Program-made: the position numbers and the translations under genes
The notes under the pieces: generated by a model
Told to the model about the DNA's origin: nothing
The model's input: the letters and a program-made list of their open reading frames with translations, nothing else
Database searches by the model: none
Source: an uncultured Myxococcaceae bacterium
GTDB taxonomy: Bacteria; Myxococcota_A; Polyangia; Polyangiales; Ga0077539
Reading direction: 5' to 3'
DNA length: 64,000 nucleotides
Assembly (NCBI GenBank): GCA_945952225.1
Contig: CAMFHP010000019.1
Location: 29,518-93,517 of the forward strand
Part shown: one piece after another, positions 53,789 through 62,694 of the stretch
Layout: each line of letters opens with the position of its first letter
How positions within the stretch are numbered: the first letter of the stretch is position 1

Positions 53789-54268
53789 GTGACGCCGTGG
53801 ACGCCCTCCGACGCCTGGTCGCTGCTCTCGCCCGAGGCCGCCGTGCGCGTCGAGCTCCCGCGGTGGATGCACGCCGCCCGCGCCTTTCTCAACGCGGAAC
53901 TCTCGCAGCTCGACCCGTTGGGGCCTCGCGCGATGCGCCTCGGGGTGTCGCCCGCGCGGGCCATCGCGAAGGTCACGGTGGTGGAGCTTCGCGCGTTCAC
54001 CGTCGACGAGGTTCCCGCGGTGATGAGCGCCGCACACGCGGGCGTTCGCGCGCTCGGCGGCGCAGGCATGGACGCGCTCGTCGCGAAGGCCCGCACGGTC
54101 TGGCAGGTGGGCCTCGCGGTGGAGGGCGAAGGAGACCGTCGCGCGCCCCTGGTGATGGCCGCGGTGCTGGCGACGGTGCTGCTCGCGCCGGTGGTTCCGC
54201 CCGACGAGGTGACAGTCTTCGGCGTGCGCGGCGCGCGGCTGCGCCTGGAGGCGCTGGGCTGGCGGTAG
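53789..54268 (+). CDS. Protein of unknown function
   Basis: The 159-residue product starts at GTG 53789. It is Ala/Val-rich with alternating helices and strands (ARAIAKVTVVELRAFTVDEVPAVM, TVWQVGLAVEGEGDRRAPLVMAAVLATVLLAPVV); the last hydrophobic stretch might be a membrane segment. I do not recognise it. It is divergent from the zinc-ribbon gene and converges on the duplicated metallopeptidase locus. Confidence 0.6.
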   Translation: MTPWTPSDAWSLLSPEAAVRVELPRWMHAARAFLNAELSQLDPLGPRAMRLGVSPARAIAKVTVVELRAFTVDEVPAVMSAAHAGVRALGGAGMDALVAKARTVWQVGLAVEGEGDRRAPLVMAAVLATVLLAPVVPPDEVTVFGVRGARLRLEALGWR

Positions 54269-54313
54269 ACGCGACGTGACGGGTCGCGCGAAGGGGATCG
54301 CGGCGCGTGGCGG

Positions 54314-55354
54314 TCAGCGCGTGGGCACGAGCTGCTCGCCGAGGAGCGTGAGCGGCAGCGGACCGACCATGTGCTCGTACGCGAAGGCGTAGACCGAGTA
54401 GCGCTGCAGGATGCGCGGCATGTCGGGGTGCGCGAGCAGGTCGAGACGGAACACGCCGGCCGCGTGCGTGGGCCCGTCGCGTCCCTCGATGGTGAACGCG
54501 CGCGCATCGAGGTGGAGCGGAATCACCGCGGGCCCCGGCGAGTCGTGTCCGACGACGACGAGGGTGAGGGTGATGCGGGCCACGACGGTGCGTCCTTCGG
54601 CGTCGCGATGTTCGGGCGACGTGGTGGGGATGCGCTCGTGGGGCTGCACCGGGAGGTTGAAACTCCCGCGAAGCGTCACCGAATGGCCCGGCGTGGTGAG
54701 CGAGACCTTCTGCAGGTCGAGCGCGAAGCCCGGATGCGCGGGCACCTCGGGCGTCTGCGCGTCGGGGTGATAGTTCACGGCGACGGGCGAGCGCGGCGGC
54801 AGCGGAGGCGGAGGCTGCTGCGAGGCCATCCAGTCGAGGTAGGCGCGCACGTCGGGGTCGGCGTCGAGGGGACCGCCATCGAGGGTGACCTCACAGGGCG
54901 CGGTCACGCGGTCGTGTACGATGGCCCGCACGAGCAGGTTCCCGGGGCGCCAGGTGAGCGTCGGGATGCGCTTGCGGAGGTCGACGCGAAGCCGACTCAC
55001 AGTGAACGAGTTGACGACAGGATTCGTATCGTCATCTGCGAGACCAGTGTGTGGCACAGGAGAGGGTTCGGGGGGCTCCTTCCAGGGGCTCCACAGGGCA
55101 CTTTGCGTGCTGTTGGTGTCGCGGCGGGTCACGACGATGACGCCACGCGAGAGAAGGCTGATCGGCGCGTCAGAGGTGCAGGCGACGAGCGCGTGCAACG
55201 GGAGATCATCGGTGTAGCGCAGATCGACTCGAGCGGGTGCGCCGAGCAGCACGCCTGACTCTTCGGCATCGAGCGCCGCCGACATCACCTCCTCAAGCTG
55301 AACGGAACGCGAGGCCCGAGGATCGAGAGCGCGGAACTGGGGTTCAACCTTCAC
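54314..55354 (-). CDS. Partner protein A1 of zincin module (copy 1)
   Basis: The 346-residue product starts at GTG 55354, overlapping the B1 stop by four bases (GTGA), so its translation depends on B1. It is a clear paralogue of the 57376-58401 product: shared motifs include RALDPR near the start, WRPGNLLVRAIV, ALRGSFNLPV-type (TLRGSFNLPV), and the C-terminal RYSVYAFAYEHMVGPLPLTLLGEQLVP. It is beta-rich with no signal peptide, membrane helix or known catalytic motif. Given the coupling it may be a chaperone, immunity protein or delivery adaptor for B1; this is inference. Confidence 0.72.
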   Translation of the reverse strand: MKVEPQFRALDPRASRSVQLEEVMSAALDAEESGVLLGAPARVDLRYTDDLPLHALVACTSDAPISLLSRGVIVVTRRDTNSTQSALWSPWKEPPEPSPVPHTGLADDDTNPVVNSFTVSRLRVDLRKRIPTLTWRPGNLLVRAIVHDRVTAPCEVTLDGGPLDADPDVRAYLDWMASQQPPPPLPPRSPVAVNYHPDAQTPEVPAHPGFALDLQKVSLTTPGHSVTLRGSFNLPVQPHERIPTTSPEHRDAEGRTVVARITLTLVVVGHDSPGPAVIPLHLDARAFTIEGRDGPTHAAGVFRLDLLAHPDMPRILQRYSVYAFAYEHMVGPLPLTLLGEQLVPTR

Positions 55355-57291
55355 GTGAGACTCTCCAGCGAATTGCCGAGCAGAAAGGGCCTGCAGCGAT
55401 CACAGAAGTCACCTTTGCGCGCGTTGTGCGCTCCGCCAAACATCACGCAGGTCCCTGCGCGTCCGCTGAGCGAGCCGCCAAGCTGATAGGTGACCAGTCC
55501 AATCCCGTCTGCGCAGTGGCCACCGCTGTGACCGCGGCCGACATAGTGCCTGCCGTGGTCATCCTCCAGCGTAAGGCCGACCCCAGGAGCCGGGTCATTC
55601 ACGAGGGACATCAGGTGACCGAGTTCATGCGTGATCGTCTGGTTCATTCCCGCGGTGTTGCGTTGCCCGTTGCAGTTGTTCAGCGCGATGACGACACCGC
55701 CGACCGTGTTCTGATCGCTGGGGGCCCATCCGTTGTAGTCTCCCTTTGCGTAGACGATACGAAGGTCGACCTGCACATGAAACCCGGCGTTCACCACCAC
55801 AGCAGCCGCGGGAGGAAGGTTGACCGTCACCTTTTTGGGTTTCCGGATGGACGAGAACGAGAAGTTGTTCGCGGAGAGCGCTCCTTGTCGGTTCGCGTGC
55901 GGGCCCTGGGTGGCGAGACTGGTCCACGTACCAGTCACCGCGAACTGTCCCGTGTGAAGGCTGTGGGACAGAATCGCCGCACGGCCATCGATCGCCACAG
56001 CCACATCCGTCGGCGCGGTCGTTGTGAGGCGTGCCCGCGCGTGCGCGACGAGTTCGCCCTGGTCGTCCCCATCGTACTGATAGTCACAGAACACCGCATA
56101 CGCGCTGAGCGGGTCGTGTTCTTTCTTCCAGAGATTGAGGATGTCGGTGATGTTGTGGTCACCAACGATGAAGACATCTCCATTCACACCCAGACACGCC
56201 CCTGGAATCACGGAACCAGCCTTGCGCGTAGTGGGGTCGACCGTCACGTCTGAATCGCGCTCCATGGCAATCCCAACAGGCAGCAACGACCGGCGGGCGT
56301 CATCCGTGGCGGGCGGGGCGTTCGCCGAGATCGTCTGGAGCCAGACCTTGCGCTTGTTGACGAACTTCACGGAGGCATCGGTACAGTCTGGCGTCGTGCC
56401 CAATTCGAGGTTGCACTTCTCCAGACCGCCGAAGCCGAGCACCAACTCGAAGTCGACCACACCGTTGTTGGCGACGAAATAGCCAGTGATCACGTTCTTG
56501 ACGCGAGTCATTCCCAGCAGGCCGGGCACCTCCGCCAGATCCGTCGTCCGCTTCGTGAGATCCGACAGTGTCACCTTGACGTAGACCCGCTCTCCGCCGC
56601 GCGGCGTGATCTTCGCCTTCGCGTTCTTGGGGTCTTTCAGGTGAACCGTGATTGCGACCGTTCGTCCGTTGTGGTCATGACCCGGTGGCCCCGAATACGG
56701 GGCGGTCGGTACATTCACGAACTGCTCGACTTCGCCCGTCGCCCAATCCGGCTCGACGATATGCGCCTTGTATTCGACGCGCTCCACGACGGCCTCGCGG
56801 TTGCGCCCGATGCTCTTTCCGTCGACCCATTTGACGAAGCGGAGTACGGGGCGCGAGCGCATCTGCACGGCGCCGACGTGCTTCAGCTTGCAGGTGGCGA
56901 CGCCGCTCTTGTCCGTCTGGTACGAGTTCGGTTCGTTGGCACCCACCGCGATCAGAAAGTGCTTGTTCGGCAGGGGCGTGTCATCGAGCAGATTGATCAG
57001 CTTGATGTTCACCGTGCGCGGCCAGACCGTGCAGGTGGTGTCTCCCTCCTTGTCTTCGCCGTCGTACTCGATGCGGTACGAGAACGGATAGTTGTCCTTG
57101 TCGTCGGGCACCTTCTTGAACTTGTGCTCGTGCTCGACCCACTGCTTCTTCACCCGAAGCGTGATCGGAGTCTCTTCGACGCCGTCGACCTTCAGGATCA
57201 GCTTCGCGGTGTCTTCGTTCTTCTTCGAACGCTCCTTGAGCTGAACCTTGATCTTGAGCTTGCTCTCTTCAAAGACGTCCTGATGCGCCAT
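55351..57291 (-). CDS. Zinc-metallopeptidase-like protein B1 (copy 1)
   Basis: The 646-residue protein has no signal peptide. The N-terminal 300 residues are beta-rich (FEESKLKIKVQLKE, RIEYDGEDKEGDTTCTVWPRTVNIKL, GGERVYVKVTLSDLTKR). The C-terminal domain has the zincin motif HELGH (His555, Glu556, His559), a conserved His/Gly cluster HYVGRGHSGGHCADGI that could hold the third zinc ligand, and a CxxC end (GDFCDRCRPF...LESLT). It resembles an intracellular toxin or effector peptidase delivered by a non-Sec route, but no named family is recognised. It is followed, in coupled translation, by A1. Confidence 0.75.
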   Translation of the reverse strand: MAHQDVFEESKLKIKVQLKERSKKNEDTAKLILKVDGVEETPITLRVKKQWVEHEHKFKKVPDDKDNYPFSYRIEYDGEDKEGDTTCTVWPRTVNIKLINLLDDTPLPNKHFLIAVGANEPNSYQTDKSGVATCKLKHVGAVQMRSRPVLRFVKWVDGKSIGRNREAVVERVEYKAHIVEPDWATGEVEQFVNVPTAPYSGPPGHDHNGRTVAITVHLKDPKNAKAKITPRGGERVYVKVTLSDLTKRTTDLAEVPGLLGMTRVKNVITGYFVANNGVVDFELVLGFGGLEKCNLELGTTPDCTDASVKFVNKRKVWLQTISANAPPATDDARRSLLPVGIAMERDSDVTVDPTTRKAGSVIPGACLGVNGDVFIVGDHNITDILNLWKKEHDPLSAYAVFCDYQYDGDDQGELVAHARARLTTTAPTDVAVAIDGRAAILSHSLHTGQFAVTGTWTSLATQGPHANRQGALSANNFSFSSIRKPKKVTVNLPPAAAVVVNAGFHVQVDLRIVYAKGDYNGWAPSDQNTVGGVVIALNNCNGQRNTAGMNQTITHELGHLMSLVNDPAPGVGLTLEDDHGRHYVGRGHSGGHCADGIGLVTYQLGGSLSGRAGTCVMFGGAHNARKGDFCDRCRPFLLGNSLESLT

Positions 57292-57375
57292 CGCTTCGTG
57301 TCCGTTGCGCGGTCGTCCGCGGGTAGAGGGTCGTCGTCGCTCGGTGGGTCGAGATGTATCCGCGGAGTAGCGGGT

Positions 57376-58401
57376 TCAACGCGGCGGAACGAGGGGCACG
57401 AGCTCCTCGCCGACCAGCGTCAGCGGGTACGGACCCGCCATGTGCTCATTCGCGAAGGCGTAGACCGAGTAGCGCCCCAACATGCGCGGGGTCTGGTCGT
57501 GTGCGAAGAGCTCGGCGCGGAAGATCCCGTGTGCGTGGAGCCTCCCGTCGGGGCCCGGCGGGGAGAAATCACTGGCGCTGAGGTGCAGCGGGAGCACCGC
57601 GGGCTCGTCGCTGCCGTGCGACACGAACACCAGCGTGATCGAGAGGCGCGCCATGAGGCTCGCGTCGACGAGCGTGCGATCCATCGCCGCAGGGGCGATG
57701 AGCTGATGCGGTGCGACCGGGAGGTTGAAGCTCCCGCGGAGGGCGAGCTGGCGACCCTGCCCGGCGAGCGAAACCCGCTGGAGCACGAGCGTGATGCCCG
57801 GCTGATCGGGCACGGCGGGCGTCCACTCGTCGTGGGTGAAATCCACCGCGGCGGAGGGCGCGGGGAGCGGCAGGGCGGGCTGCTGCGCCGCCATCCAGTC
57901 GAGGTAGGAGCGCACCTCGGGGTCTTCGGTCGTGCGCCCACCATCGAGGGAGACGAAGCAGGGCGCGGTGATCTGATCGCGCACGACGGCGCGTACCAGC
58001 AAAACCCCGGGGCGCCACGGGAGGTCTGGAAGGCGCGCGCGAAGGTCGTTGTCGTGAAGACTCGCGACGAAACCCTCGACGAGACCGGCCGGGGGACGAC
58101 GGGGTGCGCCGGTCACCAGCGGCTCCTTCCACTCGTGCCACGTGGCCGCGAGGGTGAGGTTGATGTCGAGGCGCGTCGCGACCAACACACCGCGCGACTC
58201 CAGGTTGTAGGGAGACGACGTGCGCGAGGCCGTGAGTGCGAGCACCGGGAGGGCGGTCTCCTGTGCGACATCGATCGCGTCAGGAGCACGCAGCGCGAAG
58301 ACCGGTGTCTTTCCATCGCGTGCCGCATTCCGCAGCGCCGTGATCGCTTCCTCAGACGGTGTGCGCGGGTCGATGGCGCGGAGCTGTTCTTCAAGGTTCA
58401 C
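57376..58401 (-). CDS. Partner protein A2 of zincin module (copy 2)
   Basis: The 341-residue product is taken to start at GTG 58401, by analogy with A1 and because it overlaps the B2 stop by four bases (GTGA); a longer ORF to 58443 is less likely. It shares with A1 the RAIDPRTPS start, WRPGVLLVRAVV, ALRGSFNLPV and RYSVYAFANEHMAGPYPLTLVGEELVP. Beta-rich, no signal peptide. Function unknown; probably serves B2 as A1 serves B1. Confidence 0.72.
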   Translation of the reverse strand: MNLEEQLRAIDPRTPSEEAITALRNAARDGKTPVFALRAPDAIDVAQETALPVLALTASRTSSPYNLESRGVLVATRLDINLTLAATWHEWKEPLVTGAPRRPPAGLVEGFVASLHDNDLRARLPDLPWRPGVLLVRAVVRDQITAPCFVSLDGGRTTEDPEVRSYLDWMAAQQPALPLPAPSAAVDFTHDEWTPAVPDQPGITLVLQRVSLAGQGRQLALRGSFNLPVAPHQLIAPAAMDRTLVDASLMARLSITLVFVSHGSDEPAVLPLHLSASDFSPPGPDGRLHAHGIFRAELFAHDQTPRMLGRYSVYAFANEHMAGPYPLTLVGEELVPLVPPR

Positions 58402-60329
58402 GTGAGAGACTCCAGCGGTTCGGCCATGACGAAGGGCTTGCACTTCACGCAGAAGTCACCGCCGCGGGTGTTCGCGCCCTCACCGAACATCACACACGTG
58501 CCCCCCTTGCCCGAGAGATCTCCGCCACCGTTGTAGATGTTCTGGGCGATGCCGAACGCGCAGTGCCCACCCGAGTGTCCGCGGCCGGTGTAATGCCACT
58601 TGTGGTCGCCGTTGCGGGTGAGCGAAATGCCCGCGCCCGGCGCGCTCACCTGGTTGATGAGATGGCCAATCTCATGAACGATCGTCTGGTTCATGCCCGC
58701 GGCCGCGCGTGCGCCGCTGGTGTTCTTGAGCGCGATCACGACACCGCCGCGCGGCGCGCTCGGGGCCCAGCCGTTGTACGGGCCCTTTACGTACACGACG
58801 TCGACCACGTACTCCACCTTCTCGTTTGCATCGATGACCTCGGCGGCCGCGGCAGGGAGCGTGATCTCCACGCATGAGGGGTCGCCCATGCTGTCGATCG
58901 TGACGTTGGCCGGGTCGATCGCGCCGGTCTTGTCTTTGTGGGGACCGCTGGCCGCGAGGCTCCGCCAGGTGCCCGTGACGGCGAAATTCCCGGTATGAAG
59001 GCTGTGGGTGAGGATCGCGGCGCTGTCACCCGCGGGCTCGATCCAGAAGACCTTCTTGCCATCGATGGTGTAGGTGCCCGAGGCCTTCTTCTCGCTCGCG
59101 CCGGCGTCGTACTGAAAGTCACAGAACACCGCGTAGGCGCTGTGCGGGTCGTGCTCCTTCGTCCACGCGGTCGTGAATTGCGAGACGTTGTGGTCTCCGA
59201 CGATGAGCTGCTTGTCCCCCTCGCCGAAGCCCGTGCCGGGAATAAGCGCGCCGGCCGCCTGCGCGTCGGGGTCGATGTCCGCCGCGGTGTCGGTGCCGAG
59301 CTCGATGCCCACGTTGGCGAGCCATCCCGTGGCCGACGCGAAGCTCGGGGCCTTGCCCGCGACGGCGATGGGCTGGATCCAGATCTTGCGCGTGTTCGTG
59401 AACTCCACCGAGGCGTCTTTGCACTCGGGGGTGGTGCCGAGTTCGAGCTTGCACTTCTCCTTGCCGCCGAGGCCCAGCGCGAGGGTGAACTTCCCCTTGC
59501 CCGCGTTGGTGGCGACGTAGCCCGTGACGACATCGCCGGTTCGCTTCAGGTCGGTGACGCCCTCGAAGGTCGCGAGGTCGGCGTTGCGTTTGGTGAGCTC
59601 GCTCAGCGTGGCCTTCACGTACACGCGCTCGCCGCCCCGGGGATGGATCGGCGCGCGGCTGTTGTTCTTGTCGATGAGCTTCACCTGAAAGACGACCTTG
59701 CGACCGAGCTTGTCGTGGCCGACCTCATCGCCGGTCTTCTCGGTCTTGAGGTTCACGTACTGGTCGATCTTCTGGCCCTTCCATTTCGGGCTTTCGAGCA
59801 CCGCGAGGTACTCGACACGCTCGACGCGGGCCTCACGGTTGCGGCCGTGGTCCTTGCCGGGCGCCCACCCGAGAAAGGTGATCTCGTTCGTCGACCGGCC
59901 CGTGAACGTCGCCATGTGCTTCAAGCGACATTGGCCGATGCCGTTCGCCTCGGTGACGTAGTGCGCGACGCGATCCCCCGTAAAGAGCAGGCGGAAGCGC
60001 GTGAACTGCAGCACCTGCTTCGTGTGCTCGTCGACGAGCTTCACGTTCGCGGTGCGCGGCCACACCGTACAGGTCGTCTCGCCAGCCTTGTCTTCGCCGT
60101 CGTACTCGATGCGGTACTCGAAGGGGTAGTTGTCCTTGTCATCGGGCACGCGCGCGAAGGTGTGCTCGTACTCGATCCATTGTTGCTTCACCTCAAGGGT
60201 GATCGCTGCGCCCTCGGTCCCATCGGATTTCAGGTAGAGCTTCGCGGTGTCGGCGTCCTTCGTGGCGCCGTCTTTGAGCTTCACCTTGATGAGGAACTTG
60301 CTCTCTTCGTAGACGTCTTTGTTCGCCAT
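58398..60329 (-). CDS. Zinc-metallopeptidase-like protein B2 (copy 2)
   Basis: The 643-residue paralogue of B1 has the same layout: FEESKFLIKVKLKD start, TCTVWPRTANVKLVDE, GGERVYVKATLSELTKR, zincin motif HEIGH (His552, Glu553, His556), HYTGRGHSGGHCAFGI cluster and GDFCVKCKPF...LESLT end. Conservation of the zinc motif and His cluster in two diverged copies argues for a working enzyme. No signal peptide. It is preceded by the acidic repeat protein (12-base gap), so the whole set is likely one transcript. Confidence 0.77.
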   Translation of the reverse strand: MANKDVYEESKFLIKVKLKDGATKDADTAKLYLKSDGTEGAAITLEVKQQWIEYEHTFARVPDDKDNYPFEYRIEYDGEDKAGETTCTVWPRTANVKLVDEHTKQVLQFTRFRLLFTGDRVAHYVTEANGIGQCRLKHMATFTGRSTNEITFLGWAPGKDHGRNREARVERVEYLAVLESPKWKGQKIDQYVNLKTEKTGDEVGHDKLGRKVVFQVKLIDKNNSRAPIHPRGGERVYVKATLSELTKRNADLATFEGVTDLKRTGDVVTGYVATNAGKGKFTLALGLGGKEKCKLELGTTPECKDASVEFTNTRKIWIQPIAVAGKAPSFASATGWLANVGIELGTDTAADIDPDAQAAGALIPGTGFGEGDKQLIVGDHNVSQFTTAWTKEHDPHSAYAVFCDFQYDAGASEKKASGTYTIDGKKVFWIEPAGDSAAILTHSLHTGNFAVTGTWRSLAASGPHKDKTGAIDPANVTIDSMGDPSCVEITLPAAAAEVIDANEKVEYVVDVVYVKGPYNGWAPSAPRGGVVIALKNTSGARAAAGMNQTIVHEIGHLINQVSAPGAGISLTRNGDHKWHYTGRGHSGGHCAFGIAQNIYNGGGDLSGKGGTCVMFGEGANTRGGDFCVKCKPFVMAEPLESLT

Positions 60330-60340
60330 CGCCCACCCGC

Positions 60341-61138
60341 TCAGGCCGACGCCGCGTGGGCGTCGGGGTCGTCGCTCGGCTCCTGCGCGTCACCCCAGTC
60401 GACCTCGTCGCTGTCGCGCGCCTCTCCCTCGTCTTCGAATCCCGTCGACTCTTCGTCGGGGAAGACCTCTTCGTTCACGATCTCATGCTTGGCGGCCGTT
60501 GCTCCACCGCCGCCCGCGCCCGGGGCCGCGCCGTCGGGCGTGTCGTGAAGCGCCTCGTCCGCAGGCAACGACGTGTCCTCCAGCGCGTCGAAGCGCTCCA
60601 CTTCGCCTTCGGCTTCTTCTTCAAACCCCGCGAACTCTTCGGGCTCCAGCTCGGTCTCGTCTTCGAATCCCGCGAACTCTTCGTCTTCGAGCACGCAGGT
60701 CTCCTCGATCGCGCCGAACTCCTCGTCTTCGAGCACATCAAAATGCTCGATGCCCTTCTCGTAGAGCCGATCGATGAGGTCGCTCGCCAGCGGGATCGTC
60801 ACGCCCGCCCGCGTCTCCAGCTCGTCGCGCTGCAACGGAACCGCCGCCACCGACGCCGTCGAATACCCCTCCAGCACGCCGCTCCGAAGGGCCGCGCGCA
60901 CCGTCTCCACCGCCGTCGCGCGTCGGAGGGAGGGGTGCCAGCGCGCGATCGCCCGCGCCGCCTCGTCGAGCTCCCGCAGACGCAGCGACCACGCCGGACT
61001 CCGCGCCATCACCCGCAGCAGCAGCGACTCCGCCTCGCGCAGCGTGCACCGTGCGTGGTGTCCCTCCAGGGCAACGCCCGGCAGTGTCAACACCAGGTCG
61101 ACGCCATCCCCACGCACTCGCCATCGATGTCCCATCAT
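60341..61138 (-). CDS. Acidic repeat protein upstream of the zincin modules
   Basis: The 265-residue product (ATG 61138 or 61135; an upstream ORF extension overlaps the next gene and is rejected) has an N-terminal folded part (RWRVRGDGVDLVLTLPGV, LREAESLLLRVMARSP, LDEAARAIARWHPSLRRATAVETVRAAL) and a C-terminal half rich in Glu/Asp/Phe with repeats of EEFAGFE type. The acid repeats look like a linker or a lure for a basic partner. Family unknown; its N-terminal half has a helical adaptor feel. Confidence 0.65.
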   Translation of the reverse strand: MMGHRWRVRGDGVDLVLTLPGVALEGHHARCTLREAESLLLRVMARSPAWSLRLRELDEAARAIARWHPSLRRATAVETVRAALRSGVLEGYSTASVAAVPLQRDELETRAGVTIPLASDLIDRLYEKGIEHFDVLEDEEFGAIEETCVLEDEEFAGFEDETELEPEEFAGFEEEAEGEVERFDALEDTSLPADEALHDTPDGAAPGAGGGGATAAKHEIVNEEVFPDEESTGFEDEGEARDSDEVDWGDAQEPSDDPDAHAASA

Positions 61139-61199
61139 GGGTCGGTCACGAGTGCACCACCGCCCTCCCGTCGAGGTCAACCCGCGGATGCGCGTGCGG

Positions 61200-62573
61200 T
61201 CACCTTCTCGCGCCGATGCTCCCGCCAAGGCCCGCGAGAAGCGCCTGCGCCAGGTCGCGCGCGCGTCCCCGTCGCCCCGCGACCGCCAGGGTCAGGGGCC
61301 CCCGTGCTGCCTCGCCGAGCGCCGCGAGCCCCGAGCGCGCCGCGTCGCGCGCCTCACGCTGCGCATCGTGGGCGAAGGACAGCAGCGTGGGCACCACCAC
61401 CGGGTCCCCAGACGCCGCCGTCGCGTGGAGCACCACCGCGCGGTGCCTCGCGCGCCGTCCGTCGCCCTCCAGCCACGCGCAGAACGGGGCCACCGTGTGT
61501 CGCGCGAGGGCGCTCAACGTGGCCGTGATCGCGTCGCATCGTGCGGGGGTCTTCGTCCGCACCGTCGCGGGCATCGCGGCCACCTCGGCGAGCAGCGCGT
61601 CGATCACCGCGGGCGTCGGCGCCGTGGCGGCGTAGGTCCAGTGCGCGCGCCCTCGACGCTGCGCGGATCGCGAGGGCGCACCGAGCACGAGCGCGGCCCG
61701 TTGTGGGAGGGGCAGCGCGAGGAGCACCGCGGTGAAGTGCGCCACGAGCGCGTGGTGCGCGGGCGCGTCGGTCGTCTCGAAGAGCGCGTCGGTGAGGAGC
61801 TGCTCGCCGCGCGCATCGAGCGGGCGTTGCATCGCCGTGCGCACCACCGCGAGGGCCAGCGCGTGCGTCGTGTCGTGGGCCGCGAGGGCGCGCTCCACCG
61901 CGGGCCACGCGCGCTCGCCCATCGCCGCGAACCACGGAACCACCCGGTGCAGCGTCGTGGCGTCACCCGCGAGGGCCAGCGCGATCGCCGTGTCGGGCGC
62001 GAGCGTCCACCCTGTTGCGAGGAGCGCGTCGACGCCTTCGTACACGGTCTCGACGCTGCCGCCCGCGAGCACGGTCACCGCGTCGGAGACCGCGCCGCCA
62101 TCGAGCCTCGCGCGCAACGCATCGAGCGCAGGACGCGCCCGCACCCGCGCGCCCTGGAGGTACTCCGCGTCGATCCACACGTCGTCGCAGAGGCGCTCGC
62201 GCCACCATCCCTCACGCAGCCACTGGCCGTCGTGGGCGAGGCGCTCGACGCCCCCGGCGGCCCTCGTCGGGTCCACGTAGCGCGTCGTGCGCGTGCCGTC
62301 GCCGTGGTGCTCCGCGGTCATGAAGAGCTCGCCCTTCGCCGTGTACCAGCACCACCGTTCCGAGGGAGCGCCGTCGCGGTGTGCGCCCTCGACGTAGCGC
62401 GTTCCGTCGGCGTGAAAGATCCGCATCGGACCGTCGGCCACGCCGTCGCACCGTCGTTGTGCCTGCACCCGCCACGGTCGCACCTCGTCGGCGCCGTACC
62501 ACTCGGTCACCACCACGTGGGTGGCGCGCAGCGCGTCGGGCAGGGGGAGCAGGTCGTCGGCAGAGGTCGGCAC
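61200..62573 (-). CDS. MORN/HEAT-repeat protein
   Basis: The 457-residue product starts at GTG 62573 with AAGGAG nine bases upstream. Residues of about 40-120 have MORN-type (YwqK-like) repeats (DGPMRIFHADGTRYVEGAHRDG, ERWCWYTAKGELFMTAEHHGDG). The remainder is Ala/Leu-rich helical repeats of HEAT type (ALALAGDATTLHRVVPWF, TLLSFAHDAQREARDAARSGLAALG). YwqK-like MORN proteins are sometimes antitoxins or toxin-associated scaffolds. It opens the zincin locus and may be its immunity or scaffold component; unproven. Confidence 0.68.
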   Translation of the reverse strand: MPTSADDLLPLPDALRATHVVVTEWYGADEVRPWRVQAQRRCDGVADGPMRIFHADGTRYVEGAHRDGAPSERWCWYTAKGELFMTAEHHGDGTRTTRYVDPTRAAGGVERLAHDGQWLREGWWRERLCDDVWIDAEYLQGARVRARPALDALRARLDGGAVSDAVTVLAGGSVETVYEGVDALLATGWTLAPDTAIALALAGDATTLHRVVPWFAAMGERAWPAVERALAAHDTTHALALAVVRTAMQRPLDARGEQLLTDALFETTDAPAHHALVAHFTAVLLALPLPQRAALVLGAPSRSAQRRGRAHWTYAATAPTPAVIDALLAEVAAMPATVRTKTPARCDAITATLSALARHTVAPFCAWLEGDGRRARHRAVVLHATAASGDPVVVPTLLSFAHDAQREARDAARSGLAALGEAARGPLTLAVAGRRGRARDLAQALLAGLGGSIGARR

Positions 62574-62694
62574 GGTGCGGCGCTCCTTCAGCGGGAGGCA
62601 CCGCACTAGCACGGCCTTCGAGGGAATCGTGGGGGGGCTTCGAAGCGCGGTGACGGACTACGTCACCCCCTTCGAGGGGCGAGACGGTGCGCGG

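Larger units (their letters stand above)
54314..60329 (-). repeat. Tandem duplication of a two-gene module (B2-A2-B1-A1)
   Basis: Two consecutive copies of the same pair, 58401-57376 after 60329-58398 and 55354-54314 after 57291-55351, share gene order, GTGA overlap and protein motifs but have diverged widely at DNA level. Copy 1 (B1) looks less GC-rich by eye than copy 2. Confidence 0.85.

Noticed and set aside
54314..60329. Type VI or other contractile secretion effector genes
   Set aside because: No VgrG, PAAR, Hcp or sheath genes are in the window, so the delivery route is left open.
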